Shown here piece by piece: positions 1-6,518 of a DNA stretch of 10,569 nucleotides. The translations under genes and the position numbers were made by a program. Origin of the DNA: RAM1 sp943372515 (lineage in GTDB: Bacteria; Pseudomonadota; Gammaproteobacteria; Burkholderiales; Burkholderiaceae_C). The notes under the pieces were generated by a model. The model had not been told where the DNA came from. It ran no database searches and saw only the letters and a list, made by a program, of their open reading frames with translations. Position 1 is the stretch's first letter. Each line of letters opens with the position of its first letter. The stretch spans positions 1 through 10,569 of the forward strand of contig CALRYY010000131.1 in NCBI GenBank assembly GCA_943372515.1, in the 5' to 3' direction.

Positions 1-374
1 GATACGACAGGCAAGACCGGGGCAATGTCGTCGTTGCGGATGGTGGCCGTGGCGCTGGCTGTACCCAGGGTCACGCCAGTGCTGGGTGCCGACAGGGTGA
101 CGGCAAAGGTTTCATCGGCTTCAACCGTGGTGTCACCAGCCACCAGCACCTTGACAACGGCGCTGGTCTGGCCTGCGGCGATGGTGGCAGTGCCCGTCAG
201 GGCGCTGGCGAAATCGTTGGCAGCAGCTGCGTTGGAGCCCGTACCGGCGACCGTCCAAATGACGGTCTGCGCTGTAGTGCTGGCCTTGTTCAGGCTGATC
301 GTGAAGTTGATCGCCGTGCTGGCGCTGTTGCCCTCGGCCATGGTGGCCGTGGTGGTGGCAATCGATACGACAGG
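1..374 (-). repeat. Tandem Calx-beta-like units, 121-residue period
   Basis: One full unit (protease residues 411-531) runs from LPVVSIATTTATMAEG to TATIRNDD, with the acidic pattern (TVEADETF) typical of Calx-beta domains. The next unit starts in frame: the bases at 1-13 and 364-376 both read gatacgacaggca, giving a 363-nt period. More copies probably follow outside the window. Such domains act as calcium-binding beta-sandwich spacers or adhesion modules. Confidence 0.75.
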
Positions 375-1604
375 CAGTGTGGGCGCAGGGGTGGTTCCCG
401 ACAACTGACTGGCGGTTTTGACACCATCGAGGAAACTGAACAACTCGACATTCCTGATCAGGTCGGTGCCTGTGACTGAGTTGTTGAATGTCCAGCTTTG
501 AAGCGTGGCGTTGTAGTTATAGGTGTAGCTGCTGAAGTTGCCAGAAAAATTGGCTTGATCGGTTCCAGCGCCGCCGTCCATGGTGTCGTTGCCCGCGCCA
601 CCGATCAGGATGTCATCGCCGTTGCCGCTGTTGAGCGTATCCGCGCCCGTGCCGCCATCCAGGCGGTTATTCAGGCTGTTGCCGGTGATCTGGTCGGCGC
701 CCGCGCCGCCCACGGCGTTTTCGATGTCACAGGTGTAGGCAATGGAAATATTGTTGGTCATGCTGTTGCATGAAGAAAAGCTGCCTGCCACCAGACTGAT
801 GATGCTGTTGGTGCTCCAGCCGCTCAGGTCCAGAGTGTCGTTGCCGGCGGAGTCAAACAAGGCCATGATCGGATTCTTGTTTGCCGAAAAGTCATACAGT
901 TGTGCAGCAGTGCCTGTGATGTTGCAATTAAAACCGTAGGTTGTATTGCCTGTTCGTGTTGTCGTCTCCACGCCATAGAGAGACTGAATCGCCATGATGT
1001 CGTTGATCATGGGGGTTTGCGGGGCATACAGCTTGCCATCAGCGCCAACCCAGTCGGCCCAGGCCACCAGGCCTTCACCGGCTGCAGCGCCAGACCCCCA
1101 GTTCGGCCCAAAATAAGACATGACGGAATAGACCGCGCTGTCCTGGTAACTCGATGGTGTCCAGTTGCCCGAACCGTTGTAGTTACCCATGTGGTCCAAC
1201 CCTAGAGCGTGACCTTCTTCATGTATATAGGTCAGAAAACCATGCTGGCCAATCTGTGCTGTAGTGAGGCTGCTGTTCGACCTGCTCAGCCACAGGCTGC
1301 CCACCGACGGCATGTACGAGTGCGCGTAACTGACGCCAGTACTGGAAAAACCGAATTCCATGTTCGATGAGGTTGACGTGGTTTTTTGCAGGTCCGCCGC
1401 CATCAGATCGTCCCAAGTCAACAGGGATAGCTCGGCTGTGGCTTGTTGCGCGGCATTGAGCGCAGTGAACCCGGCCCGCTCGTTGGTGCCGTACATGCCT
1501 GAAGACGTAGTCGGAAATGCGTAAGTAATCACGCTGCCTGACCAACTTGCGCCAGACAATAATTGATTGAGAATTTGTTGGTTAGACCAGTTTGCCAATG
1601 GCAT
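1..1604 (-). CDS. Serralysin-type (M10B) RTX metalloprotease with Calx-beta domain, 3' end outside window
   Basis: Secreted zinc endopeptidase; 534 residues are visible and the C-terminus is cut off by the window edge. Seen: no signal peptide; an N-terminal catalytic domain (about 1-200) with the zinc motif HEEGHALGLDH at 128-138 and the Met-turn SVMSY at 160-164 (Met162, Tyr164); the M10 C-terminal entry PMINDIMAIQSLYG at 198-211; Gly/Asp nonapeptide-like RTX repeats at about 299-350 (GGAGADQI, GGTGADTL, GNGDDILI, GGAGNDTM); and a Calx-beta-like unit at 411-531, with the next unit starting at 532. Known for the family: export by a type I secretion system using C-terminal RTX signals, and calcium-dependent folding. 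Start chosen because AGGAG (1611-1615) lies 6 nt upstream. Three cysteines (227, 279, 292) are odd for a type I substrate. No ABC exporter genes are visible. The substrate cannot be told from sequence. Confidence 0.9.
   Translation of the reverse strand, partial: MPLANWSNQQILNQLLSGASWSGSVITYAFPTTSSGMYGTNERAGFTALNAAQQATAELSLLTWDDLMAADLQKTTSTSSNMEFGFSSTGVSYAHSYMPSVGSLWLSRSNSSLTTAQIGQHGFLTYIHEEGHALGLDHMGNYNGSGNWTPSSYQDSAVYSVMSYFGPNWGSGAAAGEGLVAWADWVGADGKLYAPQTPMINDIMAIQSLYGVETTTRTGNTTYGFNCNITGTAAQLYDFSANKNPIMALFDSAGNDTLDLSGWSTNSIISLVAGSFSSCNSMTNNISIAYTCDIENAVGGAGADQITGNSLNNRLDGGTGADTLNSGNGDDILIGGAGNDTMDGGAGTDQANFSGNFSSYTYNYNATLQSWTFNNSVTGTDLIRNVELFSFLDGVKTASQLSGTTPAPTLPVVSIATTTATMAEGNSASTAINFTISLNKASTTAQTVIWTVAGTGSNAAAANDFASALTGTATIAAGQTSAVVKVLVAGDTTVEADETFAVTLSAPSTGVTLGTASATATIRNDDIAPVLPVV
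555..710 (-). repeat. RTX calcium-binding repeats within the protease
   Basis: Residues about 299-350 of the protease contain successive Gly-Gly-x-Gly-x-Asp type units (GGAGAD, GGTGAD, GNGDD, GGAGND, GGAGTD). In this family such repeats form a calcium-filled beta-roll that folds after type I export. The tract is short, about four to five units, as is usual for serralysins. Confidence 0.85.
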
Positions 1605-1625
1605 ATCGAACTCCTGTTCGTTCGA
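1605..1625 (-). promoter_or_regulatory. Ribosome binding site of the protease held in a small hairpin
   Basis: On the minus strand TCGAAC (1625-1620) and GTTCGA (1611-1606) are perfect inverted 6-mers around an 8-nt loop GAACAGGA. The Shine-Dalgarno AGGAG occupies 1615-1611, partly in the loop and partly in the 3' arm, 6 nt before the ATG. It fixes the start codon and could hold back translation; the regulatory role is inferred. Confidence 0.5.
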
Positions 1626-1666
1626 TTTTCACGATTTCTTGTATGCCGTGTCATTAATCTATTTCC

Positions 1667-1822
1667 CTAAGCTTGAAAGCCCAGTGAAAGTAGTCTTCTG
1701 ACCTGAGACTGTTCAATGCCGAATACGGCTGCAAGGTTTTGCTGAGAAAGTCCGTGAGATTTAGCTCGGTACCGAGCGATCATGGCCTCATCTTTGAGTG
1801 TTGAATGGGCTGTAGCTGGCAT
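1667..1822 (-). CDS. Possible small helix-turn-helix protein (51 aa)
   Basis: Not recognised as a named family. The reading frame gives 51 residues from MPATAHSTLK to LSLGFQA. Residues about 25-47 (LSQQNLAAVFGIEQSQVRRLL) have the spacing of a helix-turn-helix: Gln-rich first helix, Ala-Ala, Gly-Ile turn, then a Ser-Gln-Val-Arg recognition helix. The frame stays open up to an ATG at 2002 (111 aa), but the added N-terminus does not look coding, so the inner ATG was preferred although it has no clear Shine-Dalgarno; another ATG lies at 1873. It sits 62 nt upstream of the protease on the same strand and just below an AT-rich palindrome, so a role as a local regulator is plausible. It could instead be a degraded transposase or regulator remnant. 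Confidence 0.45.
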   Translation of the reverse strand: MPATAHSTLKDEAMIARYRAKSHGLSQQNLAAVFGIEQSQVRRLLSLGFQA

Positions 1823-2024
1823 ACCCAAAATATGCAAATATGCATATTGAAAATGCAACCACTGAATGCGCATGCCTATATTTAGGCACGTACTGACATT
1901 GGTGAAAGCATTTACGCCCGATTTGCATAGGCTACGCGTCAGCCATACATTGACTCCATGGCAGGTCAATCCTGTACGCGCCCAGGCGACAGTGCTGAAC
2001 AAGATCGTCCTACACGGGGGAGCA
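1823..2024. other. Intergenic stretch between kinase end and small HTH gene
   Basis: About 200 bp of lower GC than the kinase gene. Apart from the palindrome near 1837-1848 and the hairpin at its right edge, no convincing coding signal is seen. An open frame on each strand crosses it but neither gives a recognisable protein. Confidence 0.5.
1830..1848. promoter_or_regulatory. AT-rich palindrome plus tandem ATATGCA, candidate operator
   Basis: AATATGCATATT at 1837-1848 is a perfect 12-bp palindrome. ATATGCA occurs at 1830-1836 and again at 1838-1844, an 8-bp direct spacing. The element lies 8-26 bp upstream of the small HTH start on the minus strand, a usual place for an autoregulatory operator or promoter. 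The function is inferred. Confidence 0.35.
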
Positions 2025-2035
2025 TCAGCCCCCCG
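2015..2035 (-). terminator. GC hairpin over the kinase stop codon, weak terminator candidate
   Basis: CGGGGG at 2015-2020 and CCCCCG at 2030-2035 pair perfectly with a 9-nt loop, and the kinase TGA (2027-2025) lies in the loop. No U-run follows on the minus strand, so intrinsic termination is uncertain. Confidence 0.25.
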
Positions 2036-4154
2036 GTACCACCAGCTCTATACAAGCCCCGCCTCCATCCGCATTGCTGGCCTGGATGGTGCCGCCGTGC
2101 GCGTCCATGATCTTGCGGCAAATGGCCAGGCCCAGGCCGGTGCCGCCGGCGCCGTCCTTGGTGCGGCTGGACTGGATGAAGGCGTCAAAGATGTCTTCCA
2201 GCTCGCCTTCGGGGATGCCGGGGCCATGGTCGCGCACGCGGATCTTCCATTGGCCGGGCGTGCTGCTGCCGCCGGTGAGCTCGATGGCCTGGCCGGGCGG
2301 CGAGAACTTGATGGCGTTGGCCAGCACGTTGCGCACCACCTGCTGAAAGCGCAGCGAATCCGCCTGCGCCATCATGGGGGTTTCGGGCAGGCGGATGTCC
2401 AGGCTCAGGCCGCGACGCTGCAGCAGCGGGGTCAGCTCGGTGCCCACGCTGCGCACCAGCTCGCGCAGGTCGGTGGGCGTCAGGTTGAACGAGCCCACGG
2501 CGCTTTCGATCTTGGACACGTCCAGCAGGTCGTTCACCATGGCCAGCATGCGCTGGCCCGATGCGTTGATGTGGGTGAACATGGTGGCCGTGCGCTCGGG
2601 CGTGGTCGCGCGCGTCATGCCGATTTCAGAGAATCCGATGATCGCCTGCAGCGGCGTGCGCAGCTCGTGGCTGATGTTGGCGATGAATTCTGATTTGGCA
2701 CGCGAATTGGCCTCGGCCGCGTCGCGTGCTTCGCGGGTGGCCAGCTCCACCTGGCGGAATTCGGTGATGTCCACGAACGCGCACAGGATGGACACCGTCT
2801 TGCCGTCGTTGCCCGGCACCGCTACCTTGTTGATCAGCAGCGTGCGCTGCGAGCCGTCGGCGTGGGGGATCACGGCCTCGTAGCGCAGCTTGCCGCCGTG
2901 CGTGACCAGCATGGCGTCGTGCGCGGCGTGGATGCGCGCCTCGTCGGGTGTCATCCAGCGCCCGGCCTGTTCGCCCAGCACTTCTTCGCGCGTGCGCCAC
3001 ATGAAGCCTTCCCAGGCCTTGTTCACAGCCAGGTAGCGGTCGTTGGTGTCCAGCATGGAGATGGGCATGGGGCTGATCTCCAGCACCAGCGCCGTCAGGT
3101 CCAGCTGCGTTTTCAGCTCGCGCTGGGCTTGCTCGCGCGCACGCAGGCTGCGCCAGGTGGCCCAGGTCATGGCGATGATGGCCAGCAGGCCGCCTGTGAC
3201 CAACACGCCCAGCGGCACCATCTGGCGCATCCACAGCGCCCGCAGCAGCTGCACCGGGCGCTCCACCACCACCACCAGCGGCTGGGTGCGCGACGCGTGG
3301 TAGGCCATGACGCTGTCGCCGCCCATGCCTTCGTCAATGAAGGCGCCCAGGCTGCGCCGGGGCAGGTGCGTTGCATGCACGGGGTGACGGGCCACGTTGG
3401 CACCGGGCACGTAGCTGGCGCCTGCCGGCGCGCCACCGCGCGCCACGGCCAGCACCTCGCCCTTGTAGGTGGTCAGCAGGGCCACGCGGCCTTCGCCTTC
3501 CAGCGCCAGCTGCTCAAAGCCCAGCAGCGCCTCCGGGTTGAACAGCGCCACCAGCATCAGCCCGCCGGTGGCGTCGGCCATGCGGTACACATAGGGCACC
3601 AGGCCCAGCCCGTTCGGCACGGCCCGGCCGCCGCGCGTGGTGCTCAGGTCGGCCAGGTTGCGCCCGGCGCGCCAGGGGCTGATGGCGCCCAGGCGCTGGG
3701 CGTCGGGCACATTCAGCAGCGCCAGGTCAATGCGCTCGCCAACGTCCACCGGCCAGGTGCTGGCCAGCACGCGGCCTGTGCCGTCCACCAGCGCCAGGCT
3801 GCGCAGCGACGGCAGGCTGACCAGGGCCTGGGCCATGGCGTTTTGCAGCTCGGGCGTGACGGGCGTTTGCCCCTGGCTGCCGTTGCCCGTCAGCTCGGCC
3901 AGGCTGGCCATGACCACGCCGGCGGTTTCAAAGTAGCGCACGGCCTGCTCGTCCAGCACGTTGGCCAGCAGCTCGGCCCGTGTGATTTCGCGCTCGATGG
4001 CGCCGTCGTATTCGTCGCTGGCGCGCCAGCCCGCAGTTGCAAACAGCAGCACGGCCAGCAGCACGCCCGTCCACAGCGCCATGGCGCTGGGCTCCATGAA
4101 ATGGCGCGACGCCGCAGCCTGCGCGGCGGTGGGGAACTGGCTGGCAAGCGGCAT
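2025..4154 (-). CDS. Membrane sensor histidine kinase (periplasmic sensor-PAS-HisKA-HATPase)
   Basis: Two-component sensor kinase, 709 aa. Seen: first membrane segment at about 25-43 (MALWTGVLLAVLLFATAGW); periplasmic region at about 45-308, resembling a Cache/PDC-type sensor; second membrane segment at about 312-334; PAS domain at about 350-470 ending in the usual FVDITE; HisKA with phosphoacceptor His496 in SHELRTP; HATPase with N-box Asn613, G1 DHGPG (642-646), F-box FDAF (656-659) and G2 GTGLGL (671-676). There is no attached receiver or HPt domain, so phosphate must pass to a separate receiver. An upstream in-frame ATG (4271) would overlap the preceding gene and add an implausible Arg/His-rich leader; the ATG at 4154, 11 nt after that gene's stop, was chosen. 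Co-transcription with the solute-binding protein suggests that protein presents a ligand to the sensor (inference). Partners are probably the divergent receivers. Confidence 0.93.
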   Translation of the reverse strand: MPLASQFPTAAQAAASRHFMEPSAMALWTGVLLAVLLFATAGWRASDEYDGAIEREITRAELLANVLDEQAVRYFETAGVVMASLAELTGNGSQGQTPVTPELQNAMAQALVSLPSLRSLALVDGTGRVLASTWPVDVGERIDLALLNVPDAQRLGAISPWRAGRNLADLSTTRGGRAVPNGLGLVPYVYRMADATGGLMLVALFNPEALLGFEQLALEGEGRVALLTTYKGEVLAVARGGAPAGASYVPGANVARHPVHATHLPRRSLGAFIDEGMGGDSVMAYHASRTQPLVVVVERPVQLLRALWMRQMVPLGVLVTGGLLAIIAMTWATWRSLRAREQAQRELKTQLDLTALVLEISPMPISMLDTNDRYLAVNKAWEGFMWRTREEVLGEQAGRWMTPDEARIHAAHDAMLVTHGGKLRYEAVIPHADGSQRTLLINKVAVPGNDGKTVSILCAFVDITEFRQVELATREARDAAEANSRAKSEFIANISHELRTPLQAIIGFSEIGMTRATTPERTATMFTHINASGQRMLAMVNDLLDVSKIESAVGSFNLTPTDLRELVRSVGTELTPLLQRRGLSLDIRLPETPMMAQADSLRFQQVVRNVLANAIKFSPPGQAIELTGGSSTPGQWKIRVRDHGPGIPEGELEDIFDAFIQSSRTKDGAGGTGLGLAICRKIMDAHGGTIQASNADGGGACIELVVPGG

Positions 4155-4165
4155 GGCGCGGGCTC

Positions 4166-5002
4166 TCAGGGTGTGGCGATGATGGGTGTCAGGCCGTGGC
4201 GGGCAGCGGCGTCTTTCAGCCGGCCGTCGCGCTGGATGCGCTCGACAAACTGGTCCACGGTCTTGAGCCATTCATCATCGCCGGGCTTGACGGCATAGGC
4301 ATACGGCAGCACAAAAAACGGCTTGGGCGACGCCAGGCGCACGGCCCAGTCGGCGTTTTCCATCAGGCCGTGGCTGTAGGGGTAATCGGTCATGAACACA
4401 TCCACCCGGCCGGCCTGCAGCTCGCGCTCGCGCACGGCCGGCGGCTTGACGAGCACCAGCTGCGCCTGCTTGAGCCGCTCGCGCATGACCGGCTCCATGA
4501 AGGTGCCCGCCTGCACGGCCACCTGCACGCCGGGCTTGTCGATGTCTTCCCAGGTGCGCACCACGCGCGAGCCCTTGGTGGCGATGCCATAGATGTCGCT
4601 GGCCATGTAGGGCCGCGTAAAGCGCAGGTGCTCCATGCGCTGGGGCAGGCGGCCCACGGCAAACATGGCCACATCGCAGCGGTCGCCCAGCACGTCGGCG
4701 ATCAGCGTGGCAAATGACGAATCCACATACGCCACGCGCAGCTTCAGGTCGCGCGCCAGCTCGCCCGACAGGTCAATGTCGATGCCGCTGAGCACGCGCG
4801 TCTGCGGGTGGCGGTAAGTGATGCCCACGTAATCGGGCCAGATGCACACCCGCAGGGTGCCCGATGCGCGCACCCGCGCTTCCACCGGGCCGGCTGCGGC
4901 CGGCTGGGCTGCCAGCGCGCCAAAGGCCAGCGCCAGCAACAGGCTTGCCCCGCGGCGCAGGCCGCGGGACACATGACGGAAAACAACGAAAGCGGATGGC
5001 AT
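4166..5002 (-). CDS. Periplasmic solute-binding protein, family 3 (amino-acid type)
   Basis: Extracytoplasmic binding protein, 278 aa, of the SBP_bac_3 fold used by amino-acid ABC transporters and by BvgS/EvgS-type sensors. Seen: signal peptide with Arg-rich start, hydrophobic core LLLALAFGALAA and a probable cut after AQPAAA (residue 37). The mature part opens with the family hallmark ASGTLRVCIWPDYVG, followed by GIDIDLSGELARDL and, in the position of the usual TxxR ligand loop, LPQRMEHLRFTRPY (Arg122). MTDYP (204-208) places the usual ligand Asp at 205. The ligand is not predictable. No permease or ATPase gene is adjacent; the gene runs straight into the histidine kinase, so a sensing role is more likely than transport (inference). 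Start supported by AGGGG at 5009-5013, 6 nt upstream. Confidence 0.88.
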   Translation of the reverse strand: MPSAFVVFRHVSRGLRRGASLLLALAFGALAAQPAAAGPVEARVRASGTLRVCIWPDYVGITYRHPQTRVLSGIDIDLSGELARDLKLRVAYVDSSFATLIADVLGDRCDVAMFAVGRLPQRMEHLRFTRPYMASDIYGIATKGSRVVRTWEDIDKPGVQVAVQAGTFMEPVMRERLKQAQLVLVKPPAVRERELQAGRVDVFMTDYPYSHGLMENADWAVRLASPKPFFVLPYAYAVKPGDDEWLKTVDQFVERIQRDGRLKDAAARHGLTPIIATP

Positions 5003-5034
5003 GGTGCGCCCCTGATGTGGTTTGGAATGAGCGG

Positions 5035-5040
5035 ATGATA
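5035..5040 (-). promoter_or_regulatory. Candidate -10 box for the binding protein-kinase operon
   Basis: On the minus strand TATCAT (5040-5035) matches five of six bases of the sigma-70 -10 consensus and is preceded by TGT. No good -35 was found at 16-18 bp. A start near 5028 would leave a leader of about 26 nt with AGGGG in it. Confidence 0.35.
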
Positions 5041-5043
5041 ACA

Positions 5044-5080
5044 GATATTTGATAAATTTGATTAATTCGATAAAAGTGAT
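5044..5080. repeat. GAT-headed repeats at 9-bp spacing in the divergent promoter region
   Basis: GAT occurs at 5044, 5051, 5060, 5069 and 5078. The last four are exactly 9 bp apart and give GATAAATTT, GATTAATTC, GATAAAAGT and GATATAGTT. The block is very AT-rich against GC-rich surroundings and lies between divergent genes. It could be an array of binding sites for the adjacent HTH-receiver protein; that role is inferred. Confidence 0.5.
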
Positions 5081-5085
5081 ATAGT
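5058..5085 (+). promoter_or_regulatory. Candidate sigma-70 promoter giving a leaderless or near-leaderless mRNA
   Basis: TTGATT (5058-5063) and TATAGT (5080-5085) are separated by 16 bp and match the -35 and -10 consensus at 4/6 and 5/6. Transcription would begin at about 5092, the A of the next gene's ATG. No Shine-Dalgarno precedes that ATG, which fits leaderless translation. Confidence 0.4.
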
Positions 5086-5091
5086 TCGGCC

Positions 5092-5730
5092 ATGTCCAAC
5101 AAAAACGCCTTGCTCACCACTGTCGATGCCGCCCGTGTCCTGGGCCTGGCTGTGCGCTCGGTCCAGCTCATGGTGGACCGCGGCGAGCTCGATGCATGGA
5201 AGACACCCGGTGGCCACCGGCGCATTTCGCTCGCCTCGGTGCAGCAGTGGCAGTCGCGCAGCGGCGCCGGACCGGCCCCAACCGTTCTCGCGCCTGCGCC
5301 CGCACCCATTGCAGCGCCACGCCAACCCGTGGTGTTGCTGATCGAAGACTCATTGCATTTCCAGAACCTGGTGCGCCTGCTGGTGGCGCAATACCAGCCC
5401 CGGATTGACCTGCATGTGGTGGGCGACGGCGTGGCGGGCCTCATGCAATGCGGGCAGCTGCAGCCCGACGTGCTGCTGATCGACATCATGCTGCCCGGCA
5501 TCGACGGCGCCACGCTGATCACCAGCCTGCGCACCCAGGCCGGGTTTGACCCGCTCCGATTGATCGTCATCACCTCGCTGGACGAAACCCAGCGCCAGCC
5601 TTATGCCGAGGCCCTGACGGGGCTGGCGGTCATCCACAAACCGCGCCTGGCCGCCGAGCTGCCCACGCTGCTGGCACAAGCCTTGCGGGCCCGCACCGCC
5701 CCCACACCCACCTTCGCAGGAGCATCCTGA
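5092..5730 (+). CDS. Response regulator with N-terminal excisionase/MerR-like HTH and C-terminal receiver
   Basis: 212 aa. Seen: residues about 8-53 form an excisionase-family/MerR-like HTH (LTTVDAARVLGLAVRSVQLM, then the hallmark wing KTPGGHRRI at 37-45). A Pro/Ala linker at about 60-78 follows, then a receiver domain at about 79-198 with acidic pair Glu85-Asp86, phosphoacceptor Asp131 in LLIDIMLPG, Thr161 and Lys183-Pro184. All key receiver residues are present, so it should accept phosphate. The domain order is reversed from ordinary response regulators. It is divergent from the binding protein-kinase operon and overlaps the next gene by one base pattern (TGATG), so it is probably the DNA-binding output of this system and may act on the intervening AT-rich region (inference). 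No Shine-Dalgarno; the ATG was kept because the HTH begins a few residues later. Confidence 0.9.
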   Translation: MSNKNALLTTVDAARVLGLAVRSVQLMVDRGELDAWKTPGGHRRISLASVQQWQSRSGAGPAPTVLAPAPAPIAAPRQPVVLLIEDSLHFQNLVRLLVAQYQPRIDLHVVGDGVAGLMQCGQLQPDVLLIDIMLPGIDGATLITSLRTQAGFDPLRLIVITSLDETQRQPYAEALTGLAVIHKPRLAAELPTLLAQALRARTAPTPTFAGAS

Positions 5731-6470
5731 TGCGCCCCCGTGTACTGCTGCTGGACGATGACGACCTGGTTCGTGCCCTGATCACCTTCGCGCTGGAGGA
5801 CATGGACATCGACCTGGTGGAATGTGTCAGCGTGGCGCAGGCCCTGCAGCAGCTGCACGACGAGCCCGTGCAGCTGCTGCTGACCGACCTGATGATGCCC
5901 GGCGAATCGGGCCTGTCATTCATCGGTCGCCTGGCCGACAACCCGCAGCTGGCCGGTGGCGCCCGCATTGTGGTGTTCAGTGCCGGCCTTACCACCGAAG
6001 TGCGTGCCCAGCTCGCGCCGCTGCCCATCTGGCGTTTGCTGTCCAAGCCGGCGTCCATCACGGCCATCCGCGGCTGTGTTGAAGACGGCCTGGCCGCCGC
6101 GCGGGCGGACGGCGCTGCGTCAGGCGTTGCACCAGGCGCTGCGCCGGCGCCAGCGCCGCCGGCGGTGGACAGCGTGGCAGCGACCTACTTCAACGGCGAC
6201 GCCGCGCTGTCTGAAAGCTACCGTCGCACCTGCCTGCAGCAGTTCCCCATCGACGTGCGCCGCGGCGACGCGGCGGTTGCACAGACCGACCTGGCGGGGC
6301 TGCGCCGGCTGGCGCACGACCTCAAGTCGGTGCTGCAGATCCTGGGCCACGACACCCTGGCCCAGCAGGCCCGCGCACTTGAAGACGCCAGCGCCGCCGG
6401 CGACGCGCCGGTGTCGCTGCAGCTGTGGGTGCCCGTGCGCACCGGGTTGCAGGCGCTGGTGCGCGGCTGA
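5730..6470 (+). CDS. Receiver-HPt protein (phosphorelay intermediate)
   Basis: 246 aa. Seen: an N-terminal receiver (about 3-122) with the acidic cluster LDDDD at 8-12, phosphoacceptor Asp53 in LTDLMMPG, Ser84 and Lys106-Pro107. An Ala/Pro linker follows (about 128-147), then a C-terminal helical HPt domain with LRRLAHDLKSVLQILG around the likely phospho-His196. Known chemistry: the kinase phosphorylates a receiver Asp, phosphate moves to the HPt His, then to another receiver. Since the kinase next door lacks its own receiver and HPt, this protein can supply both. The ATG overlaps the stop of the preceding gene in TGATG, with AGGAG 8-9 nt upstream, showing translational coupling. It has no DNA-binding domain. 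Confidence 0.88.
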   Translation: MRPRVLLLDDDDLVRALITFALEDMDIDLVECVSVAQALQQLHDEPVQLLLTDLMMPGESGLSFIGRLADNPQLAGGARIVVFSAGLTTEVRAQLAPLPIWRLLSKPASITAIRGCVEDGLAAARADGAASGVAPGAAPAPAPPAVDSVAATYFNGDAALSESYRRTCLQQFPIDVRRGDAAVAQTDLAGLRRLAHDLKSVLQILGHDTLAQQARALEDASAAGDAPVSLQLWVPVRTGLQALVRG

Positions 6471-6518
6471 ACCCGCCTGTACCCTACAGATTGCGCCCGG
6501 GTTGCCGAAGACCCCGGC

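Noticed and set aside
1219..1545. Minus-strand 108-codon frame inside the protease
   Set aside because: Out of frame with the protease, whose frame contains the zinc motif and Met-turn.
4155..4271. Upstream extension of the histidine kinase by 39 residues
   Set aside because: It would overlap the binding-protein gene by about 100 bp and give an Arg/His/Pro-rich leader; the start at 4154 follows that gene's stop closely.
2862..4298. Long plus-strand open frame (478 codons) opposite the histidine kinase
   Set aside because: His/Gln/Ala-rich translation without domain pattern; the minus-strand frame carries clear kinase motifs. A typical high-GC shadow.
4773..5573. 266-codon minus-strand frame running across the divergent promoter
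   Set aside because: It crosses both divergent genes and the AT-rich intergenic region and shows no domain; the true genes on either side explain the sequence.
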